A stretch of 64,000 bases of DNA from Nocardia sp. NBC_01730 (GCF_035920445.1 NZ_CP109162.1:5456001-5520000); one strand, 5' to 3'. Positions 16,690 through 27,759 are shown, numbered from the stretch's first letter. Made by a program: numbers and translations. The notes: a model not told the origin generated them from the letters alone.

Positions 16690-17235
16690 TCAGTTACCCG
16701 TGACGATCACAGTTACACCCGGCGCGGAATCACCGATCCCGCTCGACTTCGGCGCTACGTCGGCGCCGATCTCGTCCGCGATGGCCCGCGCCGCCTCCCG
16801 GTCACCGGGCGAAGTCCCGTAGTACACCGTGGTTTTCGCGATGTTCGTACCGGGATAGTTCCCGGTTTCCGCGATCGTCCACCCGTTCGCCGAGAGCTGG
16901 CTCGCTGTCTTGGCCGCGAGCCCGGCGACCATGCTGTTGTTCAGCACGCGCACCGGCACCGAATGGCCTGCCGCAGTGGACGAGGGTGTGGTCGTGGCGC
17001 CGGCCGAGGTCGGCGCCGCATTCGTCTTCGGCGTGGTCGTGCCGGCAGGAACCTGCGGTGCCGCCGCCGCGCTCGAGGTCGCCGACGGACTGGTTGCCGA
17101 CGCGTCGGTGTCGCCGGTTTCGGAATTCGACAACGACATAGCGCCGAGGCCCGCGAACACGATGGCCAACGCGATCAGCACCATCGCCAGCGCACGCAAC
17201 GGTGGCCCACCGGAGGTGGGGTTCGGGTAGCTCAC
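16690..17235 (-). CDS. LytR C-terminal domain (LytR_C) protein
   Basis: A 181-residue protein with one N-terminal membrane helix (ALAMVLIALAIVFAGLGAM), a long Ala/Ser/Thr linker (about residues 40-90) and a C-terminal LytR_C domain starting VPVRVLNNSMVAGLA and ending GVTVIVTGN. It is therefore a membrane-anchored extracytoplasmic protein. It lacks the LCP catalytic domain of LytR-CpsA-Psr ligases. It corresponds to Rv0431 and is followed by sodC on the same strand, with a 160-base gap. Confidence 0.85.
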   Translation of the reverse strand: MSYPNPTSGGPPLRALAMVLIALAIVFAGLGAMSLSNSETGDTDASATSPSATSSAAAAPQVPAGTTTPKTNAAPTSAGATTTPSSTAAGHSVPVRVLNNSMVAGLAAKTASQLSANGWTIAETGNYPGTNIAKTTVYYGTSPGDREAARAIADEIGADVAPKSSGIGDSAPGVTVIVTGN

Positions 17236-17283
17236 CCGCTCGAGCCTAGTCGCACGGCAGGGGTCCAGGTCCGCATCGCAGGG

Positions 17284-17619
17284 TTACACCTGGAAACCGA
17301 GCCGGCGCGCCGCCCGCGCCTTCTGCCTGCTCGCGCGCAGCCTGCGCAACCGCTTCACCAGCATCGGGTCGACGGCCAGTGCTTCCTGCCGGTCGACCAT
17401 CGCGTTGAGCACCTGGTAGTACCGGGTCGGCGACATGCCGAACAGTTCCCGGATGGCTTCTTCCTTGGCCCCCGCGTACTTCCACCACTGTCGCTCGAAA
17501 GCGAGGATGTCGTGTTCGCGACGACTCAGACCGTCGCCATCGCCCTCCTCGGGCTGAGCCGAGAGCCCCACGGTGACATCTTCGCTCACGGAAAGATCCC
17601 GAGCCGCTGCGCCGTCCAT
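17284..17619 (-). CDS. DUF3263 family protein
   Basis: A 111-residue protein whose central part (LSRREHDILAFERQWWKYAG) is the DUF3263 signature, followed by a helix-turn-helix-like segment (IRELFGMSPTRYYQVLNAM) that could bind DNA. The ATG at 17619 has an AGGGAG box just upstream; the frame runs open to 17811 but the extra sequence is not conserved-looking. It corresponds to Rv0430 and lies 48 bases ahead of the LytR_C gene on the same strand. Function in the family is unknown. Confidence 0.85.
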   Translation of the reverse strand: MDGAAARDLSVSEDVTVGLSAQPEEGDGDGLSRREHDILAFERQWWKYAGAKEEAIRELFGMSPTRYYQVLNAMVDRQEALAVDPMLVKRLRRLRASRQKARAARRLGFQV

Positions 17620-17804
17620 CTCGCTCCCTCGCCGAGTAACCACCTGACGAAAAATGGTGCTTGTCCGTCGCGGATCATACAACCACGAGAGCCGGGGATC
17701 GCCCGGTCCAGGACGCGGCGTGTTCGCTACCTGCCGGTAGGCACTCTCCCGCCGGTCCGGCACCCGAGCAGCCGGGGCATCGACGTCACGGCCATAATTG
17801 CCCC

Positions 17805-18395
17805 ATGGCAATCCTCCCGATCGTGATCGTCGGCGACCCGGTTCTGCACAACCCGACCGAGCAGGTCACCCAATCGCCGGAGGAATTGGCTCCGCTCATC
17901 GCGGACATGTACGAGACACTCGACGCGGCCAACGGTGTCGGCCTCGCGGCCAATCAGGTCGGCGTCGCGCTGCGTCTGTTCGTCTACGATTGCCCGGACG
18001 TCGCCGCCGACGGCACCGCGACCCGCCGCCGCGGCGCGGTGATCAACCCGGTGCTGAAGACCTCCGAGATCCCGGAGACCATGCCCGACCCGGACGAGGA
18101 CGAGGAGGGCTGTCTCTCGGTGCCAGGCGAGCAGTACCCCACCGGCCGCGCCGACTGGGCCAAGGTGACCGGCATCGACGAGCACGGCGATCCGGTGGAG
18201 CTGGAGGGCAAGGGCTTCTTCGCCCGCATGCTCCAGCACGAGGTCGGACACCTCGACGGCTTCCTTTACGTGGACGTGCTGGTCGGCCGCAACGCGCGCG
18301 CGGCGAAGAAGGCGATCAAGCGGAACGGATGGGGTACACCGGGACTGTGCTGGCTGCCCGGCACGGTTCCGGACCCGTTCGGACATGACGACTGA
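17805..18395 (+). CDS. def: Peptide deformylase
   Basis: A 196-residue metalloprotease that removes the formyl group from nascent proteins. All three motifs are present: [18 protein letters not shown] (Cys metal ligand) and QHEVGHLDG (HExxH). The ATG at 17805 is divergent from the DUF3263 gene. The stop lies 11 bases inside the next gene, so the two are coupled. It corresponds to Rv0429c. Confidence 0.95.
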   Translation: MAILPIVIVGDPVLHNPTEQVTQSPEELAPLIADMYETLDAANGVGLAANQVGVALRLFVYDCPDVAADGTATRRRGAVINPVLKTSEIPETMPDPDEDEEGCLSVPGEQYPTGRADWAKVTGIDEHGDPVELEGKGFFARMLQHEVGHLDGFLYVDVLVGRNARAAKKAIKRNGWGTPGLCWLPGTVPDPFGHDD

Positions 18396-19377
18396 CGAGC
18401 TTCCGGATATTCCGCTCGGCCGCCGCGTGGTGCTGCGCTACCGGCTGCCCGCGGGCTATCCGCAACCGCTGACCGACGTGATCGGCGAACTCGTCTCTTC
18501 GGACCCGCCGACCGTGCGCGCCGCGGACGGACGGGTCGTCTCGGTAGCGCCGGACCGGGTGATCGCGCTGAAAGCTATCGGCCCGAGGCCGATTCGCACC
18601 AAGGAGATCCGCGCACTGGAAACCGCGGCCGCCTACGGCTGGCCGGGAGTCGAGCACGCCTGGATCGACGGCTGGCTGGTCCGCGCCGGCCACGGCTACA
18701 CCGATCGGGCCAATTCCGCTGTGCCGCTGGGTAGCTCCGCGGAACCCGCGAGCCTCGGCGCGGAAACGCTGCACCGGATCGGCGAGTGGTACACCGCGCG
18801 CGGACTGCCCATGCAGTTCGCGTTACCCGACCGCCTTGCCCCGATTCCGGCCGGCTGGCCCAGCTGGCGGGAGACCCTGATACTGGCCGTCGATATCGAC
18901 AACTTCGTGCTGCCACAGGGACCTTCGATGGTGCGCTTCGCGGCCGAACCCAATGCCGACTGGCTGGAGATGCATCGCTACAGCGGTGAGATACCTGGGA
19001 CGCAAGCGATTTCGGCGCCGGTACCCGAGGTGCTCACCGCCGTCCACAGCGGCGAACTCGGCTTCGCCTCGCTCGGCTTGCCGCGGCCCATCGCGATCGG
19101 CCGTGGCGCGCTCACCACCGCACCGGACGGACGCCCCTGGGTCGGGCTGACCTGCGTCGCCGTGGCCGCCGCGCATCGCAGGCACGGCCTCGGCTCGCTG
19201 GTCTGCGCCGAACTGGTCCGCTGGGGCAGCAACCGCGGCGCGACGCATGCCTATCTCCAGGTGGAGGCGACGAACGCGGCCGCCCGCGCGATGTACCGCG
19301 ACCTGGGCTTCATCGAACACCACTCCTACCGCTACGCAGCTCCGACGGCTCTCGCCGAACCCGGCGGCCTGCGGTAG
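18385..19377 (+). CDS. GNAT-family N-acetyltransferase
   Basis: A 330-residue protein. The N-terminal part (about residues 1-90) is a small beta domain; the C-terminal GNAT fold has the acetyl-CoA loop motif [14 protein letters not shown] near residue 260 and the final [19 protein letters not shown] block. Substrate unknown. It overlaps def by 11 bases and precedes the exonuclease III gene by 35 bases, as in the mycobacterial Rv0429c-Rv0427c block, so the three probably form one operon. Confidence 0.88.
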   Translation: MTTDELPDIPLGRRVVLRYRLPAGYPQPLTDVIGELVSSDPPTVRAADGRVVSVAPDRVIALKAIGPRPIRTKEIRALETAAAYGWPGVEHAWIDGWLVRAGHGYTDRANSAVPLGSSAEPASLGAETLHRIGEWYTARGLPMQFALPDRLAPIPAGWPSWRETLILAVDIDNFVLPQGPSMVRFAAEPNADWLEMHRYSGEIPGTQAISAPVPEVLTAVHSGELGFASLGLPRPIAIGRGALTTAPDGRPWVGLTCVAVAAAHRRHGLGSLVCAELVRWGSNRGATHAYLQVEATNAAARAMYRDLGFIEHHSYRYAAPTALAEPGGLR

Positions 19378-19412
19378 AACGGACCTGTCACCGCTTACGA
19401 AGGAAGGCCCCA

Positions 19413-20228
19413 GTGCGTCTCGCCACCTGGAACGTCAATTCGATCCGCTCCCGGCTCGACCGCGTCGCGGACTGGCTCGACCGCCAGGACATCGACGTGC
19501 TGGCTATCCAGGAGACCAAGTGCCGCGACGACCAGTTCCCGTTCGAACGGTTCGATGAGCTCGGTTACGAAGTGGCCCATCTCGGCATCAACCAGTGGAA
19601 CGGGGTGGCGATCGTCTCCAGGGTCGGCCTCACCGACGTCCAACTCGCCTTTCCCGACCAACCGGGGTTCGACAAGAACGCAGGCGAATCGCTGATCAGC
19701 GCGCCGGTGGTCGAGTCACGTGCGATCGGGGCGACCTGCGGTGGCGTGCGGGTGTGGAGCCTGTACGTCCCCAACGGACGAACGCTGGACGACCCGCACT
19801 ACGCCTACAAGCTGGAATGGCTTGCCGCGCTGCGGGACAACGGCGCGCGCTGGCTGGCAGAGGACCCTCAGGCGAAGATCGCGCTGGTGGGTGACTGGAA
19901 CATCGCGCCGACCGACGACGATGTGTGGTCGGTCGAGTACTTCGCCGACAAGACCCACACCTCGCAGCCGGAGCGGGATGCGTTCCATGCCGTCATCGAC
20001 GCCGGGTACGCGGACGTCTTGCGCCCCTTCGCCCCTGGTCCGGGCATCTACACCTACTGGGACTACACCCAGCTGCGTTTTCCGCGCAAAGAGGGCATGC
20101 GCATCGATTTCATTCTCGCTTCCCCCGCGCTGGCCGCCACCGCGACGGACGCGATGATCGACCGCGAGGAGCGAAAGGGCAAGGGCGCCAGCGATCACGC
20201 CCCCGTGATCGCCGAATTCACTGCGTGA
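19413..20228 (+). CDS. xthA: Exodeoxyribonuclease III
   Basis: A 271-residue AP endonuclease/3'-5' exonuclease of base-excision repair. Motifs: TWNVNSIRSR, LAIQETKC (metal-binding Glu), LYVPNGRTLDD, VGDWNIAP and the C-terminal SDHAPVIAEF. The GTG start at 19413 has AAGGAAGG at 19400-19407. It corresponds to Rv0427c. Confidence 0.95.
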   Translation: MRLATWNVNSIRSRLDRVADWLDRQDIDVLAIQETKCRDDQFPFERFDELGYEVAHLGINQWNGVAIVSRVGLTDVQLAFPDQPGFDKNAGESLISAPVVESRAIGATCGGVRVWSLYVPNGRTLDDPHYAYKLEWLAALRDNGARWLAEDPQAKIALVGDWNIAPTDDDVWSVEYFADKTHTSQPERDAFHAVIDAGYADVLRPFAPGPGIYTYWDYTQLRFPRKEGMRIDFILASPALAATATDAMIDREERKGKGASDHAPVIAEFTA

Positions 20229-20369
20229 TACCGACATTCGGGTATGACCAGGTCCAGATAGCTCTGGGCGCCGAACCCGCGGCGCTCACAGCCGATCCGG
20301 TATCATTCGTTGATGTAGGAATTACCATTCACCCGCCGGACCAGCGATAACCGGGCAACCGACGCTGAT

Positions 20370-21008
20370 ATGTTGGTCGGCATGGGTAGCGATTCGGCCG
20401 TCAAGCCACGGCAGCGGGCGCAGCATCTCGGCCCCGAACGACGCCGCCCACAGGTCCTCGACACCGCGATGGCCATCGCTGTGGAGAACGGCATCGCCGC
20501 GGTCACCATGGCCGCGATCGCCGAGCGGATGAGGGTGACGCGGCCGGTGGTGTACGCCTGCTTCGCCGATCGCGTCGAGCTGATCGACGCGCTGATCCAG
20601 CGCGAGGAGGGCTATCTGGTCAGCGGCGTGCTCGAGGTGGTGACGCCGCGCGATGTAGACGCGGGTGAGACGGTGTTCGTCGAGGGTTTCCGCGCATTGT
20701 TGGCGAAGGCGGCGGGACGGCCCGATGCCTGGCGGCTGGTGTACGGCAATCCCGATCCCGCCGTGGCGGATTCGTTCGGGCGCGGTCGCGCACTCGTCGT
20801 CGAGCGGTGCACCGAACTGCTGCGTCCCACGCTGCGCGCCTGGGGCACCGAGGACGCCGACCGCAAGCTGCCGGTGCTGGTCGAGCAGTGGGTGTCCACG
20901 GGAGAGGGCGCGGTGCGGGCACTGCTCGCCGATGAGGGCAACTGGACACCACAGGAGCTAGGAGCTTTCGTCGGCGCCGCCGTCTACCGCGCCCTACGCC
21001 AGGCTTGA
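20370..21008 (+). CDS. TetR-family transcriptional regulator
   Basis: A 212-residue repressor-type protein. The helix-turn-helix lies near residues 30-75 (AVTMAAIAERMRVTRPVVYACF); the rest is a ligand-binding helical domain. A second ATG at 20382 is also possible. It precedes the homogentisate/fumarylacetoacetate genes on the same strand, so it may regulate them, but the 171-base AT-rich gap between them could also hold an independent promoter. Confidence 0.9.
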   Translation: MLVGMGSDSAVKPRQRAQHLGPERRRPQVLDTAMAIAVENGIAAVTMAAIAERMRVTRPVVYACFADRVELIDALIQREEGYLVSGVLEVVTPRDVDAGETVFVEGFRALLAKAAGRPDAWRLVYGNPDPAVADSFGRGRALVVERCTELLRPTLRAWGTEDADRKLPVLVEQWVSTGEGAVRALLADEGNWTPQELGAFVGAAVYRALRQA

Positions 21009-21179
21009 GCGAAATGACTATTATTCGCTCACAATAAAGTTTGATCGTCATTTTGCCATGTGACATAGCTGTGATCCGGCAAAATTAGTGCAACCAGCTC
21101 GCGTTTCCGCTCCTCCCTCCACCCTGATCACTACGATAGTGCTCAACTATCCGACCACCGGCTCGGCGGAGGAACGGTT
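21009..21179 (+). promoter_or_regulatory. AT-rich promoter region ahead of hmgA
   Basis: This gap is much richer in A and T than its surroundings. It contains an inverted repeat, AAATGAC (21013-21019) against GTCATTT further on (near 21049), flanking an AT-rich spacer, and a second imperfect pair TGTGACATAGCTGTGATC. These are candidates for a regulator site and promoter of hmgA-fahA; no -35/-10 boxes are clear enough to name. Confidence 0.35.
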
Positions 21180-22376
21180 ATGGCGTTCTATCGGCATGTG
21201 GGTGCGGTGCCGCCGAAGCGGCACACCCAGCATCGCGACGAGCTGGGTCGGCTCTACTACGAGGAGCTGATGGGCGAGGAGGGGTTCTCCGGCGACTCCG
21301 CACTGCTCTATCACCGAGGACTGCCGCCCGCGATCGTCGATTCGGCGGTGTGGGAGCTGCCCGATCAGACCACCACGCCGAATCATCCACTGCGCCATCG
21401 ACACCTCCGTCTGCACACTCTGTTTCCCGGCGATGTCCCGGCCGAGACCGATCCGGTCACCGGGCGGCGCCTGCTGCTCGGCAACGCGGACGTGCGGATC
21501 TCCTACGTAGTCGCCAAGGGCGGCTCGCCGCTGTACCGCAACGCGATCGGCGACGAGCTGGTGTATGTGGAGTCCGGAGCCGCGATGGTCGAAACGGTCT
21601 TCGGCACGCTGCCCGCACGCCAGGGTGACCAGGTGCTCATCCCGCGCGCTACCACCCATCGCTGGCTGCCCACCGGACAGGAACCATTGCGTGCCTATGT
21701 GATCGAGGCGGCAAGTCACATCACACCACCGAAGCGCTACCTGTCCAAGTTCGGGCAGTTGCTCGAACACGCCCCCTACTGCGAGCGCGACCTACACGGA
21801 CCGACCGAGACGATTACCGCCACCGGTACCGACGTGGAGGTGCTGGTGAAGCACCGGCCCGGTGGAAAGGTGGTCGGCACCCGATTGGTCTACGCGACCC
21901 ATCCGTTCGACGTGGTCGGCTGGGACGGCTGCCTGTACCCGTTCACCTTCAATATCGGCGATTTCGAGCCGATCACCGGCCGCATCCATCAGCCTCCGCC
22001 CGCCCATCAGGCGTTCGAAGGCGGCAACTTCGTCATCTGTAATTTCGTGCCGCGCAAGGTGGACTACCACCCGCTGTCGATTCCGGTCCCGTACTACCAC
22101 TCCAACGTGGACTCGGACGAGATCATGTTCTACTGCGGGGGAAACTATGAGGCGCGCAAGGGATCCGGCATCGAGCAGGGCTCGGTGTCGGTGCACCCGG
22201 GCGGCTACGCCCACGGACCACAGCCCGGTGCCTATGAGAACAGCATCGGACTCGAGTTCTTCGACGAACTGGCGGTCATGGTCGACACCTTCCGCCCGCT
22301 GGAACTCGGTGCGGCCGCACTCGCCTGCGAGGACCCGACCTACGCCTGGACCTGGTCGGGACGGGGACCCGCATGA
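21180..22376 (+). CDS. hmgA: Homogentisate 1,2-dioxygenase
   Basis: A 398-residue cupin-fold iron enzyme that opens the ring of homogentisate in tyrosine and phenylalanine breakdown. The iron-site region is YYHSNVDSDEIMFY (His about 307, Glu 314) followed by SVHPGGYAHGPQPG. The N-terminal block (GAVPPKRHTQHR) also fits the family. The ATG at 21180 is preceded by GGAGGA. It overlaps fahA by four bases (ATGA), the next enzyme of the pathway; no maleylacetoacetate isomerase gene is seen nearby. Confidence 0.95.
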   Translation: MAFYRHVGAVPPKRHTQHRDELGRLYYEELMGEEGFSGDSALLYHRGLPPAIVDSAVWELPDQTTTPNHPLRHRHLRLHTLFPGDVPAETDPVTGRRLLLGNADVRISYVVAKGGSPLYRNAIGDELVYVESGAAMVETVFGTLPARQGDQVLIPRATTHRWLPTGQEPLRAYVIEAASHITPPKRYLSKFGQLLEHAPYCERDLHGPTETITATGTDVEVLVKHRPGGKVVGTRLVYATHPFDVVGWDGCLYPFTFNIGDFEPITGRIHQPPPAHQAFEGGNFVICNFVPRKVDYHPLSIPVPYYHSNVDSDEIMFYCGGNYEARKGSGIEQGSVSVHPGGYAHGPQPGAYENSIGLEFFDELAVMVDTFRPLELGAAALACEDPTYAWTWSGRGPA

Positions 22377-23551
22377 GGACCAGGGTCGAGGTACCCGCGG
22401 AATCCTTGTTCGGGCCGGACAACCTGCCCTACGGCGTGTTCGCGCCGGAGGGCCAGGATTTCCGAGTGGGCGTGCGGCTCGGCGACCAGGTTATCGATCT
22501 CGCTGCGACACTGGATGATTCGGTGTTCGCCTCGCCCGGCCTGAATGCCTTCCTCGGGCAAGGCCTCGAGCGGTGGAACGAGGTGCGCGAGCGGATACGC
22601 GAACTGGTCGACGACGAGATCGACAGTGCCGCAATATATTCGCTGACCGACGTGAAGCTTCGCCTGCCCGTGCACATCGGCGACTACGTGGACTTCTACG
22701 CGAGCATCGATCACGCCACCAACCTCGGCCGCCTGTTCCGGCCGGACGGCGAACCGCTACTGCCCAACTGGCGCCACCTACCGGTCGGCTACCACGGCAG
22801 GGCAGGCACCGTGGTGGTTTCCGGCACCGAGGTGGTTCGTCCATGCGGCCAGCGCGGAACCGAATCGGGAAGCCCGCATTTCGGCCCTTCCCGACGGCTG
22901 GATATCGAGGCGGAACTGGGCTTCCTGATCGGCGTCGGCTCCCGGCTCGGCGCACCGGTCGACATCGGCGAGTTCGGTGACCGGGTATTCGGCGTCACGC
23001 TGGTCAACGACTGGTCGGCCCGGGATATCCAGGCGTGGGAGTATCAGCCGCTGGGACCGTTCCTCGGCAAGTCGTTCGCGACCTCGATCTCGGCCTGGGT
23101 GACGCCGCTGGCCGCGCTGGAGACCGCCCGAATACCGCTGCCCGAACAGTCACCCGAACCGCTCCCTTATCTCCGGGAGACGAAAAGGTGGGGCCTCGAC
23201 ATCGATCTCACCGTCGCCTGGAACGGCCAGGCCGTCTCGTACCCGCCCTACGCCCGGATGTATTGGTCGCCGGCGCAAATGCTGGCACATCTCACGGCGA
23301 ACGGCGCGTCCACCCGCACCGGCGACCTGTACGCCTCCGGCACCATCTCCGGCCCGGAGCCGAGTGAGCGCGGCTCGTTCATCGAATTGTCCTGGGGCGG
23401 TGCAGAATTGGTCATTGTGAATGGCCAGAAACGCACCTTCCTCGAGGATGGGGACGAGGTGACCATCACCGCGTCGGCCCCGGGCCCGGACACGGCCCGG
23501 ATCGGATTGGGCGAGGTAAAGGGCCGCATCCTGCCCTCCCGCCCGCGCTGA
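22373..23551 (+). CDS. fahA: Fumarylacetoacetase
   Basis: A 392-residue hydrolase that splits fumarylacetoacetate into fumarate and acetoacetate. Family motifs: HIGDYVDFYASIDHATN, YHGRAGTVVVSGT, DIEAELGFLIG (metal ligands) and VFGVTLVNDWSARDIQAWEY. The ATG overlaps the hmgA stop, so the two are coupled. Length matches the family. Confidence 0.96.
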   Translation: MRTRVEVPAESLFGPDNLPYGVFAPEGQDFRVGVRLGDQVIDLAATLDDSVFASPGLNAFLGQGLERWNEVRERIRELVDDEIDSAAIYSLTDVKLRLPVHIGDYVDFYASIDHATNLGRLFRPDGEPLLPNWRHLPVGYHGRAGTVVVSGTEVVRPCGQRGTESGSPHFGPSRRLDIEAELGFLIGVGSRLGAPVDIGEFGDRVFGVTLVNDWSARDIQAWEYQPLGPFLGKSFATSISAWVTPLAALETARIPLPEQSPEPLPYLRETKRWGLDIDLTVAWNGQAVSYPPYARMYWSPAQMLAHLTANGASTRTGDLYASGTISGPEPSERGSFIELSWGGAELVIVNGQKRTFLEDGDEVTITASAPGPDTARIGLGEVKGRILPSRPR

Positions 23552-23707
23552 CATCCCACAATCGAGGGCTTCGCAGCACGGCGTCCGTGTCCGGAAGGAA
23601 GCAGTTGCCGAGGCTCCACTTGGCGCTGCCTGACGTCCTGCGGCGCCCCGCAACCAGGGACAACGCGGCTCCCCATGATGATCTCGAATCGCCGGTAATC
23701 TGAGGCC

Positions 23708-24289
23708 ATGATCACGCTAAAAAAGGAAGACGGCGCTGCGGATCTCGCCGGCATCACCAAACTGAGTGTCGGGGTGAGTTGGGATCCGTCGGCGGGTACC
23801 AGCGGCGGAGCACTCGGCTGGGCACGCCGCAAGCGCGGTGTCGACCTGGATTTGATCGCCATTCTCATGCAGGGCAGCGAGCCGGTCCGGTTCGCCGGAC
23901 TGGATTCCCTCGACCCGCTGGGCAATAGCTCGGTCCTGCACTCCGGCGACGAACAGACCGGTGCGGCCACCGGTGACGACGAGACCGTCACCGTCACCTT
24001 CGCGGACGTGCCGGGCGGCATCGACGCCATCGTCTTCGTCGCCGCCGCGTTCAAGAAGGGCAGCTCCTTCGAAAAGGCGAACAACATTTCGTTCAAGGTC
24101 TACGACGCGACCGGCGGCAGCACCCAGCAGGTCGCCGACATCTGGCCGTCACTGCTCGGCAACGACAACGCCAACGCCGTCGCCCGCGCCTTCCGCAACG
24201 GCAACGCCTGGCAGCTGGAGGTGCTGAACCGCAAAGGCAAGATCAAGCAGGGCGACAAGCAAGCCCTGCTCCAGTTCGCCATGCAGTAA
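23708..24289 (+). CDS. TerD-family protein
   Basis: A 193-residue protein of the TerD/TerZ calcium-binding stress family. Signatures: LSVGVSWDP, RGVDLDLIAILM, HSGDEQTGAATGDDETVTV (acidic Ca2+-binding loop) and the closing NGNAWQLEVLNRKGKIKQGD. Such proteins are linked to tellurite and phage resistance and general stress; a single copy without the rest of a ter operon cannot be assigned further. It has its own start after the 156-base gap downstream of fahA. Confidence 0.92.
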   Translation: MITLKKEDGAADLAGITKLSVGVSWDPSAGTSGGALGWARRKRGVDLDLIAILMQGSEPVRFAGLDSLDPLGNSSVLHSGDEQTGAATGDDETVTVTFADVPGGIDAIVFVAAAFKKGSSFEKANNISFKVYDATGGSTQQVADIWPSLLGNDNANAVARAFRNGNAWQLEVLNRKGKIKQGDKQALLQFAMQ

Positions 24290-24393
24290 AGGCACCTGTC
24301 CGAACCCGCCGCCGACGGCGCCGGAGTGGATCGTGTCGATCGCCCGGCGCGCGCTCGGCGTGAGCGGGTATGGTCGGGCGGGAAATTTCACAA

Positions 24394-26217
<1,824 letters not shown>

Positions 26218-26223
26218 CGTCCT

Positions 26224-26243
26224 CCCCCGCCTGAAGGCGGGGG
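26224..26243 (+). terminator. Hairpin downstream of thiC
   Basis: A perfect 8-bp GC stem (CCCCCGCC / GGCGGGGG) closes a TGAA loop seven bases after the thiC stop and is followed by ATTCC rather than a T-run. It could end thiC and converging maturase transcripts. Similar hairpins also border IS200/IS605 elements, but no transposase gene is present. Confidence 0.6.
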
Positions 26244-26289
26244 ATTCCGGTCTGGGTGGCTCACGCCGCGCTTCCGGTGGGTTCCTCCC

Positions 26290-27528
26290 CTATCTCCCGA
26301 TCGCCGCGGTGGCGTCGGCTCGGATTCGGGATTCGATGTGCCGAATCAGTTTGGTCAGGTCCGCGCAGTACACCGAGGGGTTGCGGAACCCGTCGCCTTC
26401 CCGGTACCGGGTGACGTAATGGCCGCCGCCGCATACGGTGTGGATCGGGCAGGACCGGCAGGTGTCGCTCAGCGCGTCGACCCCGATCTGGCGGGCAACC
26501 ATGGCCGGCTCCACCATCGCCTGATCGAGCGGATTACCGTGACCGGTCGCGTGCAGTTTGGTGGCCCCGGAGAAAGCCGACTTCAAATCGTCGATCTGCT
26601 CCACGGTACCGTCGGTTTCGATCACCGCGATCCGGATCGGCCCCAGCCCGAATACTTCCGATGCCACGGTCCCGCCGAGGAGTAGGTCGATGATGTTCTC
26701 GAACATTCTGATCCGAGTTTCCAACTGCGGCGCACCGTACCAATGATCGAAGATCGTGATCAGCCAGTCCGCGTAGGGAGTGCTGTCCGGATCGTCGGAA
26801 AAACCGGGCGGAGGCGTCGTCCAATTGCCATGCGGTATTTCGAAATTGATTGCCAGCGGCTGAAAGGCGAGCATGCCTCGGTACGTTTGCAGCGGGTCAT
26901 TTGCGAGGTCGATGACGCAGAGCAGACCCGCGAACAGGTGGCGCCGATCGCCGACCATCAGCTTTTCGACGCCAGCTGCGACCCGGGCGTAGGTCCCGGC
27001 GCCGCGTCGATCCCGGCGGTGGCGATCATGGCCGTGCTCATCGCCGTCGAGACTGACCGTGACACAGATGTCCCACTCATCGCAGATACGCAGGAACTCG
27101 TCATCGAGCAGCACGCCGTTGGTCTGCAGGACGATCCGGACAGTGCTGATCGGATCCAGTATCGCCCGGGCACGCGATGCGAAGTATTCGAAGTTACGGT
27201 GGCCTGCCAAAAGCGGTTCGCCGCCGAAAAAATTCAGGTTCAACACCGGGACCTCGAACCGCCGAGCATGATCAGCGATCATCAGGCAGGTGTCGTCGAA
27301 GGTCTTGCGGCTCATCGTCATCGGCTGGTCACGCCAACTCTGATCGGCCATCTCATAGAGATAGCAGTAGTCGCAAGCCAGATTGCATCGACTGTGCAGC
27401 TTGATGATGTAATCCAGGAACGGAAGGGTTTTCCATCCGTTGCCGAGCAACTCGGCAACATCCAATCCGTTTTCGGGCCAGGGCTTCCGCACTACAGGCA
27501 GTCCCAGCGCCACCGATGTCGGTTTCAT
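26290..27528 (-). CDS. Radical SAM/SPASM peptide maturase, FxsB-like (copy 1)
   Basis: A 412-residue maturase. The radical SAM cluster motif is CNLACDYC (CxxxCxxC), preceded by FLDYIIKLHSR; FFGGEPLL is the glycine-rich SAM motif. The C-terminal SPASM region has CRSCPIHTVCGGGHYV and a final Cys in RNPSVYC for auxiliary clusters. This pattern matches the FxsB family, which forms Phe-based carbon-carbon crosslinks (cyclophanes) in small peptides. The ATG at 27528 follows GAGGGAA; the frame is open to 27579. It lies immediately downstream of precursor 1 on the same strand and is a clear paralogue of the gene at 31019-32242. The C-terminal metallohydrolase-like extension of long FxsB proteins is absent. 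Confidence 0.88.
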   Translation of the reverse strand: MKPTSVALGLPVVRKPWPENGLDVAELLGNGWKTLPFLDYIIKLHSRCNLACDYCYLYEMADQSWRDQPMTMSRKTFDDTCLMIADHARRFEVPVLNLNFFGGEPLLAGHRNFEYFASRARAILDPISTVRIVLQTNGVLLDDEFLRICDEWDICVTVSLDGDEHGHDRHRRDRRGAGTYARVAAGVEKLMVGDRRHLFAGLLCVIDLANDPLQTYRGMLAFQPLAINFEIPHGNWTTPPPGFSDDPDSTPYADWLITIFDHWYGAPQLETRIRMFENIIDLLLGGTVASEVFGLGPIRIAVIETDGTVEQIDDLKSAFSGATKLHATGHGNPLDQAMVEPAMVARQIGVDALSDTCRSCPIHTVCGGGHYVTRYREGDGFRNPSVYCADLTKLIRHIESRIRADATAAIGR

Positions 27529-27603
27529 GCTGTGTTCCCTCGACTGGTGGGGAAGAACGGTCACGGGTGGCCTGGCCACTGGCCCGTGACCGCCCCTACA
27601 CGG

Positions 27604-27759
27604 TTAGAGCTGCTTCGGGCCGTTGATGAACGACTTGAAGCTACCGCGTGTTTCGGATCGAGACTCCATCTGGCGTTCCAGTGCGAAACGCAGAGCCGGG
27701 CTGACGTTATCCATCAACTGCTCGGGCTCGACTTCGGTGATTTCCGAAAGATTGAGCAT
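27604..27759 (-). CDS. RiPP precursor peptide 1, FxS-type (intact)
   Basis: A 51-residue peptide. A strong ribosome-binding site (AAGGAG, 27767-27772) precedes the ATG. The N-terminal leader runs MLNLSEITEVEPEQLM and continues with a SPALRFALERQ helix, like the leader of FxSxx-COOH precursors. The core-like end reads GSFKSFINGPKQL, containing Phe-x-Ser. In described FxSxx peptides that motif is the very C-terminus; here it is followed by further residues. It sits 75 bases upstream of maturase 1 and 22 bases downstream of the related gene at 27782-27928. It is the only one of three paralogues with an unbroken leader-core frame. Confidence 0.8.
   Translation of the reverse strand: MLNLSEITEVEPEQLMDNVSPALRFALERQMESRSETRGSFKSFINGPKQL

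Noticed and set aside
23552..23707. Calling a canonical ffs (SRP RNA) gene
   Set aside because: Only the tip loop matches; the conserved 5' side of the internal loop is absent, and in related genomes I recall ffs near dnaX. Kept only as a finding.
26218..26289. IS200/IS605 element after thiC
   Set aside because: Only a short hairpin is present, with no tnpA or tnpB frame nearby.
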